Source: JAQBQB01 sp963846925
Lineage (GTDB): Bacteria > Gemmatimonadota > Gemmatimonadetes > Gemmatimonadales > Gemmatimonadaceae
NCBI GenBank assembly: GCA_963846925.1
Contig: CAWJXW010000014.1
Span: 62,001 to 126,000, forward strand
Length of the DNA stretch: 64,000 nt
Reading direction: 5' to 3'
Each line of letters begins with the position of its first letter. Positions within the stretch are counted from its first letter, which is position 1. Positions 37,180-45,635 of the stretch are shown piece by piece. The notes beneath the pieces were generated by a model. That model did no database searches. It saw nothing but the letters and a program-made list of their open reading frames with translations, and was not told where the DNA came from. A program made the translations under genes and the position numbers.

Positions 37180-37261
37180 ACGCCGCGTTCTCAGCGGCCG
37201 CGTTCGCTGGACAACAGGATGAGCCCGACGCAAGCTTCTTGGTCAACCCTGGCCCTGGCTC

Positions 37262-39922
37262 GTGTCCGCGTCGTCCCCCGATTCGAACGTCCCACAAAAC
37301 TCTGACGTGCCACCGGATCTCGTCGAGGCGCTGCGCGACCGGTACGAGATCCTCCGCGAGGCCGGCCGAGGCGCGTCGGCGATCGTCTACTTCGCGCGCG
37401 ACCTGAGGCATCACCGCTCGGTCGCGCTCAAGGCGCTGAATCCGGACGTGAGCGCCGTCGCGGGTGAACGCTTCCTCCGCGAGATCGAAGTCTCGGCGGG
37501 AATGCAGCATCCTCACATCCTGCCGACGTACGACTCCGGAATCGCCGCCGGCCGTCTGTACTTCGTGATGCCGTTCGTCGAGGGCGGGTCGCTGCGCCAG
37601 CGGCTGGACAAGGAACCGCGTCTTCCGGTCGACGAGGCGCTGCGCTACGCGCACGAACTCGCGGTCGCCATCGCGTTCGCGCACGACCGCGGCATCGTTC
37701 ATCGCGACATCAAGCCCGAGAACATCCTCTTCTATCACGACCACGCGTGCCTCGCCGATTTCGGTCTCGCGCGGGCCATGGAAGAGATCGACGTCCGCGT
37801 CACGGCGCACGGCATGGTGGTCGGCACGCCGGCGTACATGAGCCCCGAGCAGCTGAGCGACGGCGAGTTCGACGGACGCAGCGACGTCTACTCGCTGGCG
37901 TGCGTGCTCTACGAGATGCTCGCCGGCCGTCACGCGTTCTCCGGAAAGACGCCGCGCGAGCTGCTTCAGAAGCGGCTCGCCGAGCCGCCGGCTTCAGTGC
38001 GGGAACATCGGCCGGACGTGCCCGCGTTGGTGGATACGCTCTTGTCGCGCGCGCTCGCGAGGAAGCGGGAGGACCGTTTTCAAAGTGCTCACGAGCTGGC
38101 GTCGGCGATCGAAGAGGCGCGGCTCGAGATCTCGACGGGCCGGGCGGCCGCGCGGCGCCGGGTCGGCACGCGAGGAGTGCGGCGACCGTTCATTTGGGCG
38201 GGGGCGATCGCGCTGGGGCTGGCCGTTTCCGCGCTCGCCGCGCCGCCGATTCGAACGGCGGTCGCGAAGAATCGAGCCGCCGCCAGCGCGCGCGCCGCGG
38301 CGCTGGCCGAGGTGAAGACGGTTCAGGAGCTGGAGCTCGGCCGCCAAGTCGGCACGGAGAAATTCGCGCTCGCCGCGGCGCGCCTCCCAACCGTGCGCGC
38401 CAATCTGCGGGGACGGGATTCGCTGTACGCCGAGGGGTTGATCGCCCTGGGGAATGGCGAGTACCAGAACGCGTGCGCGAGCTTCGGACGGCTCCGTACC
38501 ACGGATTCGCTGGACGCACTCGCGTGGTACGGACTCGGTGATTGTCAGGCGATGGACTCGGCGGTCGTGCGCGATCCGAAAAGCCCGTCGGGTTGGAGGT
38601 TCCGTACGAGTTGGGCGTCGGCGGCGAATGCGTACGTGCACGCCGCGACGTTGGCACCGGCGACGAACCACGCGCTCAAGTACAGAATGCTGTCGAGCCT
38701 TCTTCCGCTCACGCCGGCGCAAATTCGCCTCGGGCGCGCGGCCGACGGCACGCGACAGCTCTACGGCGCGCATCCTTCCGCCGACGGCGATTCGGTCGCG
38801 TTCGTTCCCTTTCTTTTCGCCGACATCGTGGTGGGAAAACCGGCCGTGCTGTCGCCATCACTGCCCGAGGCGTTGCGCCGCAACCGGGACATGCTGGTCT
38901 CCGCCGCACGCCGCTGGACCGCTTCGTTCCCGGACAATCCCGAATCGTTCGAGGCGCTGGCCGCCGGACTCGAGGCACGCGGAGAGTTGGGGAGCGACGA
39001 GGACGGTGCCGATGGCGCGCTTCGGCGGGCACGGTCGCTGGCGCGGACACCCGACGACCGGCTGCGTCTCGCGGCCGCTCACGTGCGAGTTCGCATCAAA
39101 CGAGGCGAATTCGAGGCGGCACTCGATCTCGCCGACTCGCTGTTGGCCGCGAGCGACCGGAACCCGTCGCGCGAGCAGGCGGGCCACCTCGTTGGTCTCG
39201 CGGCCCTCACGGGGCGCGTCGCACGAGAAGCCGAGCTTCAAACCATCGCCCTCACGTCGCAGAACGCCGCCCGGGGAATCGCGCCGCCACTGACGTCGTC
39301 ATCGAGCCGGTTGTTCGCGCGCGCCGCGGCCGGTGTATGCGACGACTCGCTGCTCATTCTGCGTCGGCAGCTCGACACGCTGCTGGAGAGTTACAGTCAG
39401 CCGGTCCGCCGGGCGCAGTTCCGGCGCGAGCTGATCACGAGGCCGATGTCGCTCGCGTATCCGTGTTTCGGCGCGCGCGCATTCGACGGATTGCCGGCGG
39501 CGCTGCCGCTCGACGTCGCGCAGCGCGCCGTTGCGGGTGGGGACCGGCGCCGCGCGGCGGCGGTTCTCGACTCGGTGGAAGCGGTGCGCCAAGTCTCTTT
39601 GCCCGGCGAGATCGCGCTCGACTATGTCGTGCAGGAGGCCCAGGTCCGAGCGTCGATTGGCGACACGGCAAGCGCGATTCGACAACTCGACCGCGTGCTG
39701 CGCGCGTTGCCGACGCTGTCGCAGTTCGCCGTGCGGGAAGCGGCGCAGTCCGCGGCGATCGGCCGGGCTTTCCTGCTGCGCGCCGAACTGGCGCGCGCGC
39801 GCCGCGACACGGCGGAGCAGCAACTTCGCGCGCGGCAGGCCCTCACCGTTTGGCGGCACGCCGACGCGTCGCTCGCGCCGACGATCGAGCGCTTGCGCTC
39901 GATCACGTCCCCCGTACGATAA
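37262..39922 (+). CDS. Membrane Ser/Thr protein kinase with C-terminal TPR-like region
   Basis: GTG at 37262; 886 residues. The N-terminal kinase (residues about 25-285) has the glycine loop GRGASAIVYFA, Lys in HRSVALKALN, catalytic HRDIKPENIL, DFGLAR and GTPAYMSPEQLS. One transmembrane helix, FIWAGAIALGLAVSALA, lies near residue 312. The remaining 550 residues are Ala/Leu-rich helices with repeated pairs (LIALGNGEYQNACASF, ALAWYGLGDCQAMD), like TPR domains, placed outside the cytoplasm. This layout is common for Gemmatimonadota and Acidobacteria kinases that sense extracytoplasmic signals. Input and substrates are unknown. Confidence 0.9.
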   Translation: MSASSPDSNVPQNSDVPPDLVEALRDRYEILREAGRGASAIVYFARDLRHHRSVALKALNPDVSAVAGERFLREIEVSAGMQHPHILPTYDSGIAAGRLYFVMPFVEGGSLRQRLDKEPRLPVDEALRYAHELAVAIAFAHDRGIVHRDIKPENILFYHDHACLADFGLARAMEEIDVRVTAHGMVVGTPAYMSPEQLSDGEFDGRSDVYSLACVLYEMLAGRHAFSGKTPRELLQKRLAEPPASVREHRPDVPALVDTLLSRALARKREDRFQSAHELASAIEEARLEISTGRAAARRRVGTRGVRRPFIWAGAIALGLAVSALAAPPIRTAVAKNRAAASARAAALAEVKTVQELELGRQVGTEKFALAAARLPTVRANLRGRDSLYAEGLIALGNGEYQNACASFGRLRTTDSLDALAWYGLGDCQAMDSAVVRDPKSPSGWRFRTSWASAANAYVHAATLAPATNHALKYRMLSSLLPLTPAQIRLGRAADGTRQLYGAHPSADGDSVAFVPFLFADIVVGKPAVLSPSLPEALRRNRDMLVSAARRWTASFPDNPESFEALAAGLEARGELGSDEDGADGALRRARSLARTPDDRLRLAAAHVRVRIKRGEFEAALDLADSLLAASDRNPSREQAGHLVGLAALTGRVAREAELQTIALTSQNAARGIAPPLTSSSSRLFARAAAGVCDDSLLILRRQLDTLLESYSQPVRRAQFRRELITRPMSLAYPCFGARAFDGLPAALPLDVAQRAVAGGDRRRAAAVLDSVEAVRQVSLPGEIALDYVVQEAQVRASIGDTASAIRQLDRVLRALPTLSQFAVREAAQSAAIGRAFLLRAELARARRDTAEQQLRARQALTVWRHADASLAPTIERLRSITSPVR

Positions 39923-40038
39923 TTCGTATTAACGGACGCGGCGGGCGGCGTCCGGATCCTCGAGCATACTCGCAGTCCGCCGCGGGCCCGGCGTCCCATT
40001 CGACGTCGGACCGTAGAACTTCCACGCAAGGAGCAAGA

Positions 40039-40791
40039 GTGACGCTGCAACTCGGCAGGACCGTCGCGCGATCGTTGGCATGTGGATGTGTCGTTGCACT
40101 TGCAGTCGCGTGTGGCAAGGGAAGCGAAAAGCCCAAGAGCGAGACGACGGCCGCGGCGCCGGCGGCCGCGGCGGCCGCCGCACCCGCACCGCCGCCGGGC
40201 ACTCTCACGAAGCCGATCGACCAGTACACCGGCGACGAGTTCTACGCCCTCACGCACCAACTTCAGTACGGCGGCGGCGGAACGCACGGCCGGCGTTGTC
40301 GCGGGCGAGCCGGCTGCCGCGGCGCGAATCCGAAGGATTCCACGCGCATCCAGGTCGAGGGCATCGTCGGCGACGACTCGTTGAGCGCGGCGACGCTGGC
40401 CGTGAACGGCGTGCTCGCCCTTCGCGCGCTCAACGTCGGGTCGTACGCCGACTCGATGTACAATACCCGGCCTGGAACGCAGTATGAGAATTATCTCATC
40501 GTGCTGCCGGTTCCGAACAGCGCGAGCGCGACGTGGCGCCTCGAGGAGCTCACGACGACCGCCGGCGCGCGTTCGCACCGGATGATCTCGTCGGGCGCGC
40601 TCCGCGAGTGTCCGAAGCACGCATTCCAGCGCGGACCGCACGCGGACTTCAAGACGTGCGAGCAGGCTGACAACCTGCGGCCGGCGTCGTTCAGACGGAA
40701 CGCGATGTTGCAGGGCGACCTCGGCCCACCGGCGTGGTTCGGCTGCGCCTTCGGGTGCTGCACGGCCGATCCTCCGGGCGGCCACGGATGA
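40039..40791 (+). CDS. Lipoprotein of unknown function, with a compensated local frame shift
   Basis: GTG at 40039 has AAGGAGC just upstream. The signal ends in a lipobox (VVALAVACGKG) and is followed by a poly-Ala/Pro linker. One frame is open to 40791, but from about 40272 to 40320 the protein reads as Arg/Gly/Cys junk while the +1 frame reads AERTAGVVAGEPAAA; the frame then returns to NPKDSTRIQVEGIVGDDS. Two nearby compensating indels are therefore likely. No domain is recognised. The stop overlaps the acetyltransferase start (ATGA at 40788-40791). Confidence 0.6.
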   Translation: MTLQLGRTVARSLACGCVVALAVACGKGSEKPKSETTAAAPAAAAAAAPAPPPGTLTKPIDQYTGDEFYALTHQLQYGGGGTHGRRCRGRAGCRGANPKDSTRIQVEGIVGDDSLSAATLAVNGVLALRALNVGSYADSMYNTRPGTQYENYLIVLPVPNSASATWRLEELTTTAGARSHRMISSGALRECPKHAFQRGPHADFKTCEQADNLRPASFRRNAMLQGDLGPPAWFGCAFGCCTADPPGGHG

Positions 40792-41312
40792 CGATGATCG
40801 ATCTGCGATCGCGCGAGTGCGTCGTCCGCACCTATCGCCCCGAGGATGCTCCGAGCCTGGCGCGCCACGGCAACAACCGGCGCATCTGGGAGAACTTGCG
40901 CGATCGCTTCCCGCACCCGTACACGGAGGCGAACGCTTCCGGCTACATCGCCCATCTGCTCGCCGGCAACGACGAGCCGAGCTTCGCCATCGAGGTGGAT
41001 GGCGAAGCGGTGGGCGGCATCAGCCTGCACCCGGGCGCGGACGTCGAGCGCATCGGCGCCGAGATCGGCTATTGGCTGGGCGAATCGCTGTGGGGACGCG
41101 GCGTGGCGACGTCGGCGATCCGGCTGGTGACGGACTACGCGTTCACGCGGCGGCGGCTCGAGCGAGTGTTCGCCGTGCCGTTCACCACGAACGTCGCATC
41201 TTGCCGTGCGCTCGAGAAAGCGGGATATCAGCGGGAGGGAACGATGCGGCGCAGCGCGATCAAGGACGGGCGCATCATGGACCAACACCTCTACGCGAAG
41301 ACGAGAAGCTGA
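40788..41312 (+). CDS. GNAT N-acetyltransferase (RimJ/RimL type)
   Basis: ATG 40788 overlaps the preceding stop. The 174-residue protein shows the RimJ/L pattern: TYRPEDAPSLARHGNN at the start, VGGISLHPG, then the acetyl-CoA motif IGYWLGESLWGRGVATSAI, and CRALEKAGYQREGTMRRSAI near the end. Such enzymes acetylate N-terminal amines, antibiotics or small molecules using acetyl-CoA. The substrate is not predictable. It is translationally coupled to the lipoprotein gene and followed 2 bp later by another small lipoprotein gene. Confidence 0.92.
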   Translation: MTMIDLRSRECVVRTYRPEDAPSLARHGNNRRIWENLRDRFPHPYTEANASGYIAHLLAGNDEPSFAIEVDGEAVGGISLHPGADVERIGAEIGYWLGESLWGRGVATSAIRLVTDYAFTRRRLERVFAVPFTTNVASCRALEKAGYQREGTMRRSAIKDGRIMDQHLYAKTRS

Positions 41313-41314
41313 CT

Positions 41315-41875
41315 ATGAGGTACGCGCTTTTGTTGGTCGTCGGGCTTGCGGCCTGCTCCGGTGAGACGGCGAAGCGCTCCGGCGATTCCGGCGCGAGCGC
41401 GGCCGGCACCGTGGTGAGCGCGGCCGAATTCAGCTCGGCGGCGAAGTACGTCGGGATCCGCTACGACTCGCTGCCGCCAAAATTCACGTTCGTCTCCGGC
41501 TCGTTGATCCCGATCGCTCCGGGCGCGAACTCGGTGGGCTTCGACCTGGATCTCGTGCGCACGCCGCGCGGCCAGATGGTCTGGCTCGATTCGATCGTGG
41601 CCGTGTCGCAACGCGGGCGTCCCACGCGGATCGTCCGGGCCGAGCTCAGAGTGCCTCCGCTCGCCGCGGACGAGCGGCTGGTGATGTCGTCGTGCAGCGT
41701 GGACGGCAAGCTCGATCCGCGGGTCGTGGCCATCGTCGTCACCAACCAGAGCGGCGCCGTCGACACGAGCGCGCGCTCGATGACGATCCGGCAGGCGTGG
41801 CGCGCGGATGCCGCGTCGGCGCAGTTCGAGGTGATCCCCGTCACAGGCATCGCCTGCGACGAGCCGGGTTCGTGA
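41315..41875 (+). CDS. Small lipoprotein of unknown function
   Basis: ATG 41315 follows the acetyltransferase stop by 2 bp. The signal MRYALLLVVGLAACSGE has a lipobox. The remaining 170 residues are beta-rich (YVGIRYDSLPPKFTFVSGSL, SVGFDLDLVRTPRGQMVWLD, VVAIVVTNQSGAVDTSA) with two Cys that could pair. No family is recognised. It closes the run of four genes from the membrane kinase onward. Confidence 0.72.
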   Translation: MRYALLLVVGLAACSGETAKRSGDSGASAAGTVVSAAEFSSAAKYVGIRYDSLPPKFTFVSGSLIPIAPGANSVGFDLDLVRTPRGQMVWLDSIVAVSQRGRPTRIVRAELRVPPLAADERLVMSSCSVDGKLDPRVVAIVVTNQSGAVDTSARSMTIRQAWRADAASAQFEVIPVTGIACDEPGS

Positions 41876-41891
41876 GGGAGTCGTCGAAACC

Positions 41892-41921
41892 TTGACAGCT
41901 CCGCCATTCACGTATTAGAAT
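41892..41921 (+). promoter_or_regulatory. Near-consensus sigma70 promoter
   Basis: TTGACA at 41892-41897 is a perfect -35, and TAGAAT at 41916-41921 (18-bp spacer) matches the -10 consensus at five of six positions. The predicted start, around 41928-41931, coincides with the first base of an 11-nt segment that is complementary to 42418-42428. No protein gene follows for more than 800 bp. Confidence 0.65.
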
Positions 41922-41929
41922 GGGTTTCC

Positions 41930-42428
41930 TGGGAGTCGCGTCCCGATGGTAGTTCGTCGTTCACATGCTTCGGCGTGGCGAGCGGCCTGATCGATGCAGA
42001 ATGCATCGCTCTGAACATCGGCGGCGCGACTTTTTGTTTTCCGGCCGTCAACCAACTCACCGTCTTCGATGAACCAACCCGCGATTCGTGACCTCGCCGT
42101 CACGCGCCCGTCCGGCTTTGCCGCGCTCGCCGATCGTTGGCAGGCGCCGGCGAAGGTCGGTCGGCTGACCGCGAGTCGAAGCCGTGATTACCACTGTCGA
42201 TTCGCAGCGAATCACAACTGATGCAGGCGGTTGGGCCGGAGTCCTCGCGCGATAGCGCACTCCGTCTCGACTCGGGCAAAGCAACTCCGCCCCGCCTGCG
42301 CAGCGCGCACGGCGGGGCGGTTTCGTTTGGGGAGGGGCTCAACCTTGGAAGGAGGGACGTCCTGATGGGAACAATGCAACGAACGGCCGACCAGGCATGA
42401 CGCTCGGGTAGCTGGACACGCGACTCCC
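41930..42428 (+). ncRNA. Candidate structured non-coding RNA, about 500 nt
   Basis: The interval starts at the predicted transcription start and ends in a perfect complement of its beginning: gggagtcgcgt (41931-41941) pairs with acgcgactccc (42418-42428). Inside are several local hairpins, such as gatgcagaatgcatc near 41994, gattcgcagcgaatc near 42199 and the GC-rich ccgccccgcc/ggcggggcgg at 42287-42320. Conserved cores of RNase P RNA, tmRNA, SRP RNA and 6S RNA were looked for and not seen. A 50-codon frame (42069-42221) inside has no ribosome site and is not considered coding. No class is recognised; the call rests on promoter, end pairing and lack of a gene. Confidence 0.35.
42287..42325 (+). 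terminator. GC-rich hairpin, possible terminator inside the non-coding interval
   Basis: A perfect 10-bp stem ccgccccgcc (42287-42296) with ggcggggcgg (42311-42320) and a 14-nt loop is followed by tttcgttt. If it terminates transcription, the RNA from 41930 would be about 395 nt rather than 500. Confidence 0.45.
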
Positions 42429-42652
42429 CTATCCGGCACGCGTCCGCTGCCTGGCCGAGCCTTCGTTTAACACGTCAAGAGGATCGATACCGGCGCGTAT
42501 GGGCCTTTGCCGCGCGCCGTCCGGGTCGAGCTCGAGGAGTACAGGAGCACGGCGTCGCCGCACGATCATCCCATGGGCCGAAAGCCGGGACCGTGAGGAC
42601 CAACGTCGCCGAGTGTGGGTGTGATTCCCGCCGATCCGGTCTGTCTGGGAGT

Positions 42653-42675
42653 GCCCGCCGCAACTCGCGGCGGGC
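42653..42675. other. Hairpin in the gap before the small membrane protein gene
   Basis: A perfect 9-bp stem gcccgccgc/gcggcgggc with a 5-nt loop lies 62 bp before the next start codon. The T-run expected of a terminator is absent. Apart from this, 42430-42737 shows no gene or repeat. Confidence 0.4.
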
Positions 42676-42737
42676 GCGCTCCGTAGTGTGTTCGGACGCG
42701 CGCGTTCGACACGCCACCACGGACACGGACGGTATCC

Positions 42738-43046
42738 ATGTTCACCGACGAAGATCTCCTCAACTTCCTCCTCGTCGCAGCGCCCAGCTTGCTCGCCACG
42801 ACGGTGCTGTTCGCCGTCCTGTGGGTCCGCGCTCGGGAACGCGCGCTGCGCTCTCAGATGACTCAGCGCAGCCCGGAGGCGCTGAGCGAAGACGTCGCGC
42901 ATGTCGTCCAGGCGGTGGACGCCATCGCCATCGAGGTCGAGCGGATCTCCGAGGCCCAGCGGTTCACGGCGTTGACGCTGGCCGAGCGATCGACTGGAGC
43001 GGGCGGCGGGAAGCGCATTCCCGAGCGCGTGATAACGCCGCACTGA
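42738..43046 (+). CDS. Small membrane protein with a cytoplasmic coiled coil, unknown function
   Basis: ATG 42738; 102 residues. One transmembrane helix (FLLVAAPSLLATTVLFAVLW) near residues 10-29 is followed by charged Arg residues and a helical region HVVQAVDAIAIEVERISEAQ with heptad-like spacing. No Cys and no conserved motif. Small proteins of this layout often attach to larger membrane complexes, but nothing in the neighbourhood indicates which. Confidence 0.6.
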   Translation: MFTDEDLLNFLLVAAPSLLATTVLFAVLWVRARERALRSQMTQRSPEALSEDVAHVVQAVDAIAIEVERISEAQRFTALTLAERSTGAGGGKRIPERVITPH

Positions 43047-43168
43047 CGCCGCGGCGTTCGGGAGGGGGAAACGATCCCGCGGGCGCCGGAGTTCGTGGAC
43101 AGCGCCCGGGGCCCGTCGTACGTTGATGCCGTGGTGGCATTCAATGACTCCCTTTTCCCGACAGAGCC

Positions 43169-43659
43169 ATGAATCACAGCCTTATCGTCCGACCGACGCT
43201 GTTCATCGTGGCCGCGGCAGCGATTGCGGCTTGTAGCTCAGGCGGCGGTCCTCGACGACCACCTCGGCTCCGGCGCCGGCCGCATCACCGACCTCACGTC
43301 CGGCAACGACGGCCGCCGCGACCGCGGCGCCCTCGGCGTCCGCCGCGGTGACCCCGGCGATGATCGCGTTGGGCGACTCGATCTACCACGCGGCGAGCTG
43401 CCGGCGCTGCCACGGACCCGATGCGAAAGGCGCGACGAACGGGCCGAACCTGACCGGGCCGACGTTCCTGCACATCAAGGGCACCGGGAGCTACAACGAC
43501 TTCCTGAGCCTTATCATGAGCGGTGTGCCGGCCGACTCGATCAAGGACCCTTCGCACAAACAGCCGATGCGTCCCCGCGGCGGTGGTCAGACGCCGCTCA
43601 CCGACGATCAGGTCAAAGCCGTGGCCGCGTACGTCTACTCGCTGAGCCACAAGTCGTAG
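43169..43659 (+). CDS. Cytochrome c lipoprotein, one frameshift near 43246
   Basis: ATG 43169 opens a lipoprotein signal, PTLFIVAAAAIAACSSGGG. A one-base change near 43246 then gives an Ala/Pro/Thr linker (TTTSAPAPAASPTS and on) leading to ALGDSIYHAASCRRCHGPDA, a single c-heme site CRRCH, with a likely axial Met in LIMSGVP or KQPMRPRGG. The open frame from 43348 carries the whole heme domain (103 residues). It is 4 bp upstream of a DUF1080 gene, a pairing seen often in Bacteroidota and Planctomycetota sugar-oxidation loci. Confidence 0.82.
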
Positions 43660-43663
43660 CGCG

Positions 43664-44425
43664 ATGACGCGGGCCGCTGTCGCTCTGCTCGTCGTCGCGT
43701 CCGCATCCGTCGGCGCACAGGTGTCGCAGCAATGGCCGCAACACTCGATGGACCGCCCGAGGCCCCCGGTCGTGAAGCCGGGGGCCTTCGAGTCGGCGCC
43801 GCCGCCGTCGGATGCGGTCGTGCTGTTCGACGGGAAGTCGCTCGCCAAGTGGCGGTCGTCGGACAGCACGCACGGTCCGGCGAAATGGAAGGTCGCCGAC
43901 GGCTACATGGAGATCGCGCCCGGGACCGGCGGCATCGAGACGCGCGACGCGTTCGGCGACTGCCAGCTTCACATCGAGTGGCGTGCCCCGACGCCCGCGA
44001 AGGGCGAAGGTCAGGAGCGCGGCAACAGCGGCGTCTTTCTCATGGGGATGTACGAGGTCCAGGTGCTCGACTCGTACAACAACATCACCTACGCCGACGG
44101 GCAGGCCGCGGCGGTGTACGGCCAATATCCGCCGCTCGTCAACGCGAGCAGGCCGCCGGGCGAGTGGCAGTCGTACGACATCGTCTGGCACCGCCCTCAT
44201 TTCGACGCACAAGGACGGCTCGCCAGCGCCGCGCGGATCACCGTGTTCTTCAACGGCCTGCTGGCGCAGGACAACGTGATCCTCACCGGCCCGACGGCAC
44301 ACCAACACCGCCCGCCATATCACGCGCATCCCGACGCGCTGCCGCTAGGTCTTCAGGACCACGGCAATCCGGTGCGGTTCCGGAATGTCTGGATTAGAAA
44401 TCTCGAACCGGCGCCGGGGAAATAG
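43664..44425 (+). CDS. DUF1080 (3-keto-disaccharide hydrolase-like) secreted protein
   Basis: ATG 43664; 253 residues with signal MTRAAVALLVVASASVGAQ. The concanavalin-like fold is recognised by VVLFDGKSLAKWRSS, WKVADGYMEIAPGTGGIETR, FGDCQLHIEWRAP, GNSGVFLMGMYEVQVLDSY and GLQDHGNPVRFRNVWIRNL. Members hydrolyse 3-keto-glycosides in the periplasm, in line with the adjacent cytochrome c that could take electrons from a 3-keto-forming sugar dehydrogenase. That dehydrogenase is not next to these genes; the GMC flavoprotein at 57991 is a distant candidate. Confidence 0.9.
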   Translation: MTRAAVALLVVASASVGAQVSQQWPQHSMDRPRPPVVKPGAFESAPPPSDAVVLFDGKSLAKWRSSDSTHGPAKWKVADGYMEIAPGTGGIETRDAFGDCQLHIEWRAPTPAKGEGQERGNSGVFLMGMYEVQVLDSYNNITYADGQAAAVYGQYPPLVNASRPPGEWQSYDIVWHRPHFDAQGRLASAARITVFFNGLLAQDNVILTGPTAHQHRPPYHAHPDALPLGLQDHGNPVRFRNVWIRNLEPAPGK

Positions 44426-44440
44426 GCGAACCGAGGTTCG

Positions 44441-44728
44441 GCCCTCTGTCGGGGCGGCTTGCTGAACTACTCAACGCAGAGGACGCGGAGGCGCGGAGGA
44501 CGCAGAGGACTGCCGCGGCGCGAGAGTCGTTCGCGCAACGAGCCTGATTTTTTTGGGGACTGCCGCTCGGGAAGCCACTCGCGCCGTGGAGGCCTAGCGC
44601 CGCCGCATCGAGGCGTCCCGAGCGGCCTTCAACAAGAACATCCGGCTCGTTGCGCGCCAACGCCGTTGGTGTGCAGTCCTCTGCGTCCTCTGCGCCTCCG
44701 CGTCCTCTGCGTTGAGCAGTTGCAGTTG
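44441..44728. repeat. Palindromic element A, copy 2 (interior inverted)
   Basis: The left end gccctctg then ctgaactactcaacgcagag (44462 onward) and the right end gttgagcagttgcagttg (44711-44728) match copy 1 in the same orientation. Between the middle arms (cgcgcaacgagcc at 44532, ggctcgttgcgcg at 44644) the sequence instead matches the reverse complement of copy 1: gactgccgctcgggaagc here equals the complement of the right inner arm there. It lies between two convergent genes. Confidence 0.88.
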
Positions 44729-44744
44729 AAGGCCCGCTAGATCG

Positions 44745-45182
44745 CTACGCCGCGCAGTAGCGATTGAACGCGTTCACCAGATCGTGCGCGATCTCCTCGG
44801 CGGGGCGGCCTTCGATCTGCCAGCGCTCGAGCATGAACACGAGATCGCCGTCCTTGAACAAGGCGATCTGCGGCGACGACGGCGCGTAGCCGGTGAAATA
44901 CTCGCGAGCACGCTGCGTGGCGTCGGCGTCCTGGCCGGCGAACACCGTCGTCAGCTTGGCCGGCTTGATCGGATTCTCGAGCGCGATCGCCACGGCGGGA
45001 CGCGCCATGCGCGCGGAGCAGCCGCACACCGAGTTCACGACGACCAGCGTCGTTCCGTTGGCGTCCTTGAGCTCGCGATCCACTTCGTCGACGGTGCGCA
45101 GTTCCTGCACGCCGAGCCGGGTGAGCTCGTGCCGCATCGGCGTCACGAGGCGTTCGTCGTACATCTGTTGGGGAAGCCGCAT
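44745..45182 (-). CDS. Bacilliredoxin-like protein (BrxA/BrxB, YphP/YqiW family)
   Basis: Start ATG 45182 (GTG 45191 is possible). The 145-residue protein reads MRLPQQMYDERLVTPMRHEL at its start and carries the CGC active site in VVNSVCGCSARMARPAV, the family hallmark. SSPQIALFKDGDLVFMLERW and the C-terminal FNRYC also fit. Bacilliredoxins remove bacillithiol from protein thiols in Firmicutes; in this lineage the partner thiol is unknown. It lies upstream of, and convergent to, element A copy 2. Confidence 0.9.
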   Translation of the reverse strand: MRLPQQMYDERLVTPMRHELTRLGVQELRTVDEVDRELKDANGTTLVVVNSVCGCSARMARPAVAIALENPIKPAKLTTVFAGQDADATQRAREYFTGYAPSSPQIALFKDGDLVFMLERWQIEGRPAEEIAHDLVNAFNRYCAA

Positions 45183-45233
45183 AGAAGTCACTTAGTTGAA
45201 TTCACGGAATGGACAGCCGGGCGACCGGCGGGG

Positions 45234-45593
45234 TCACTCGTCTCGGACGAGCGCGAGGATCGCCCCCTGCGGGACCACGAGATATCGCTCGCCCTCGAAC
45301 GTGATCTCGACCGCCGCCTTGCGGAAAAAGAGCGCGTAGTCGCCGGTGCGGGCCTGCATCGGCACGAACCGCGTCGCGCGCTCGCCCGCTTGCCACGGCT
45401 CGTCGGAAAATGAGTCGGGGCTCGGCATCGGCAGACCCGGGCCGGTCGCGACGATCTTGCCGCCCTGCACCGCTTGATTGTCGATCGCGGTTGGCGGCAG
45501 GTACAGGCCGACGGTCGTGCGTTCCTCGCCTTCCTCGACGCGCACGAGAACGCGGTCGCCGACGACGATGAGCTCTTTGTCTCGCTTGATCAT
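45234..45593 (-). CDS. GroES/Cpn10-like co-chaperonin family protein
   Basis: ATG 45593 has AGGAG 8 nt upstream (complement of 45602-45606), which decides the start over an upstream ATG at 45629. The 119-residue product shows the Cpn10 pattern: KELIVVGDRVLVRVEEGEER, then TVGLYLPPTA, GGKIVATGPG, YALFFRKAAVEITFEGERYL and VVPQGAILALVRDE. The mobile-loop region has a longer insert (SPDSFSDEPWQAGERATRF) than canonical GroES, and no groEL is adjacent, so this is a paralogue rather than the main groES. Confidence 0.85.
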   Translation of the reverse strand: MIKRDKELIVVGDRVLVRVEEGEERTTVGLYLPPTAIDNQAVQGGKIVATGPGLPMPSPDSFSDEPWQAGERATRFVPMQARTGDYALFFRKAAVEITFEGERYLVVPQGAILALVRDE

Positions 45594-45635
45594 GGGTCGC
45601 TCCTGACTCAGGTACTTCGGCCGATCCACGGAAAG

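Noticed and set aside
38542..40038. Plus-strand open reading before the lipoprotein start at 40039
   Set aside because: This part lies inside the membrane kinase gene in another frame and has no protein-like features; the ribosome site at 40039 marks the real start.
42069..42221. 50-codon frame inside the non-coding interval
   Set aside because: No ribosome binding site, no conserved feature, and it lies within predicted stems.
41930..42428. RNase P RNA, tmRNA, 6S RNA or SRP RNA
   Set aside because: The conserved cores of these RNAs (for example the gaggaaagtcc region of RNase P RNA, or the CCA-ending acceptor with T-arm of tmRNA) are absent.
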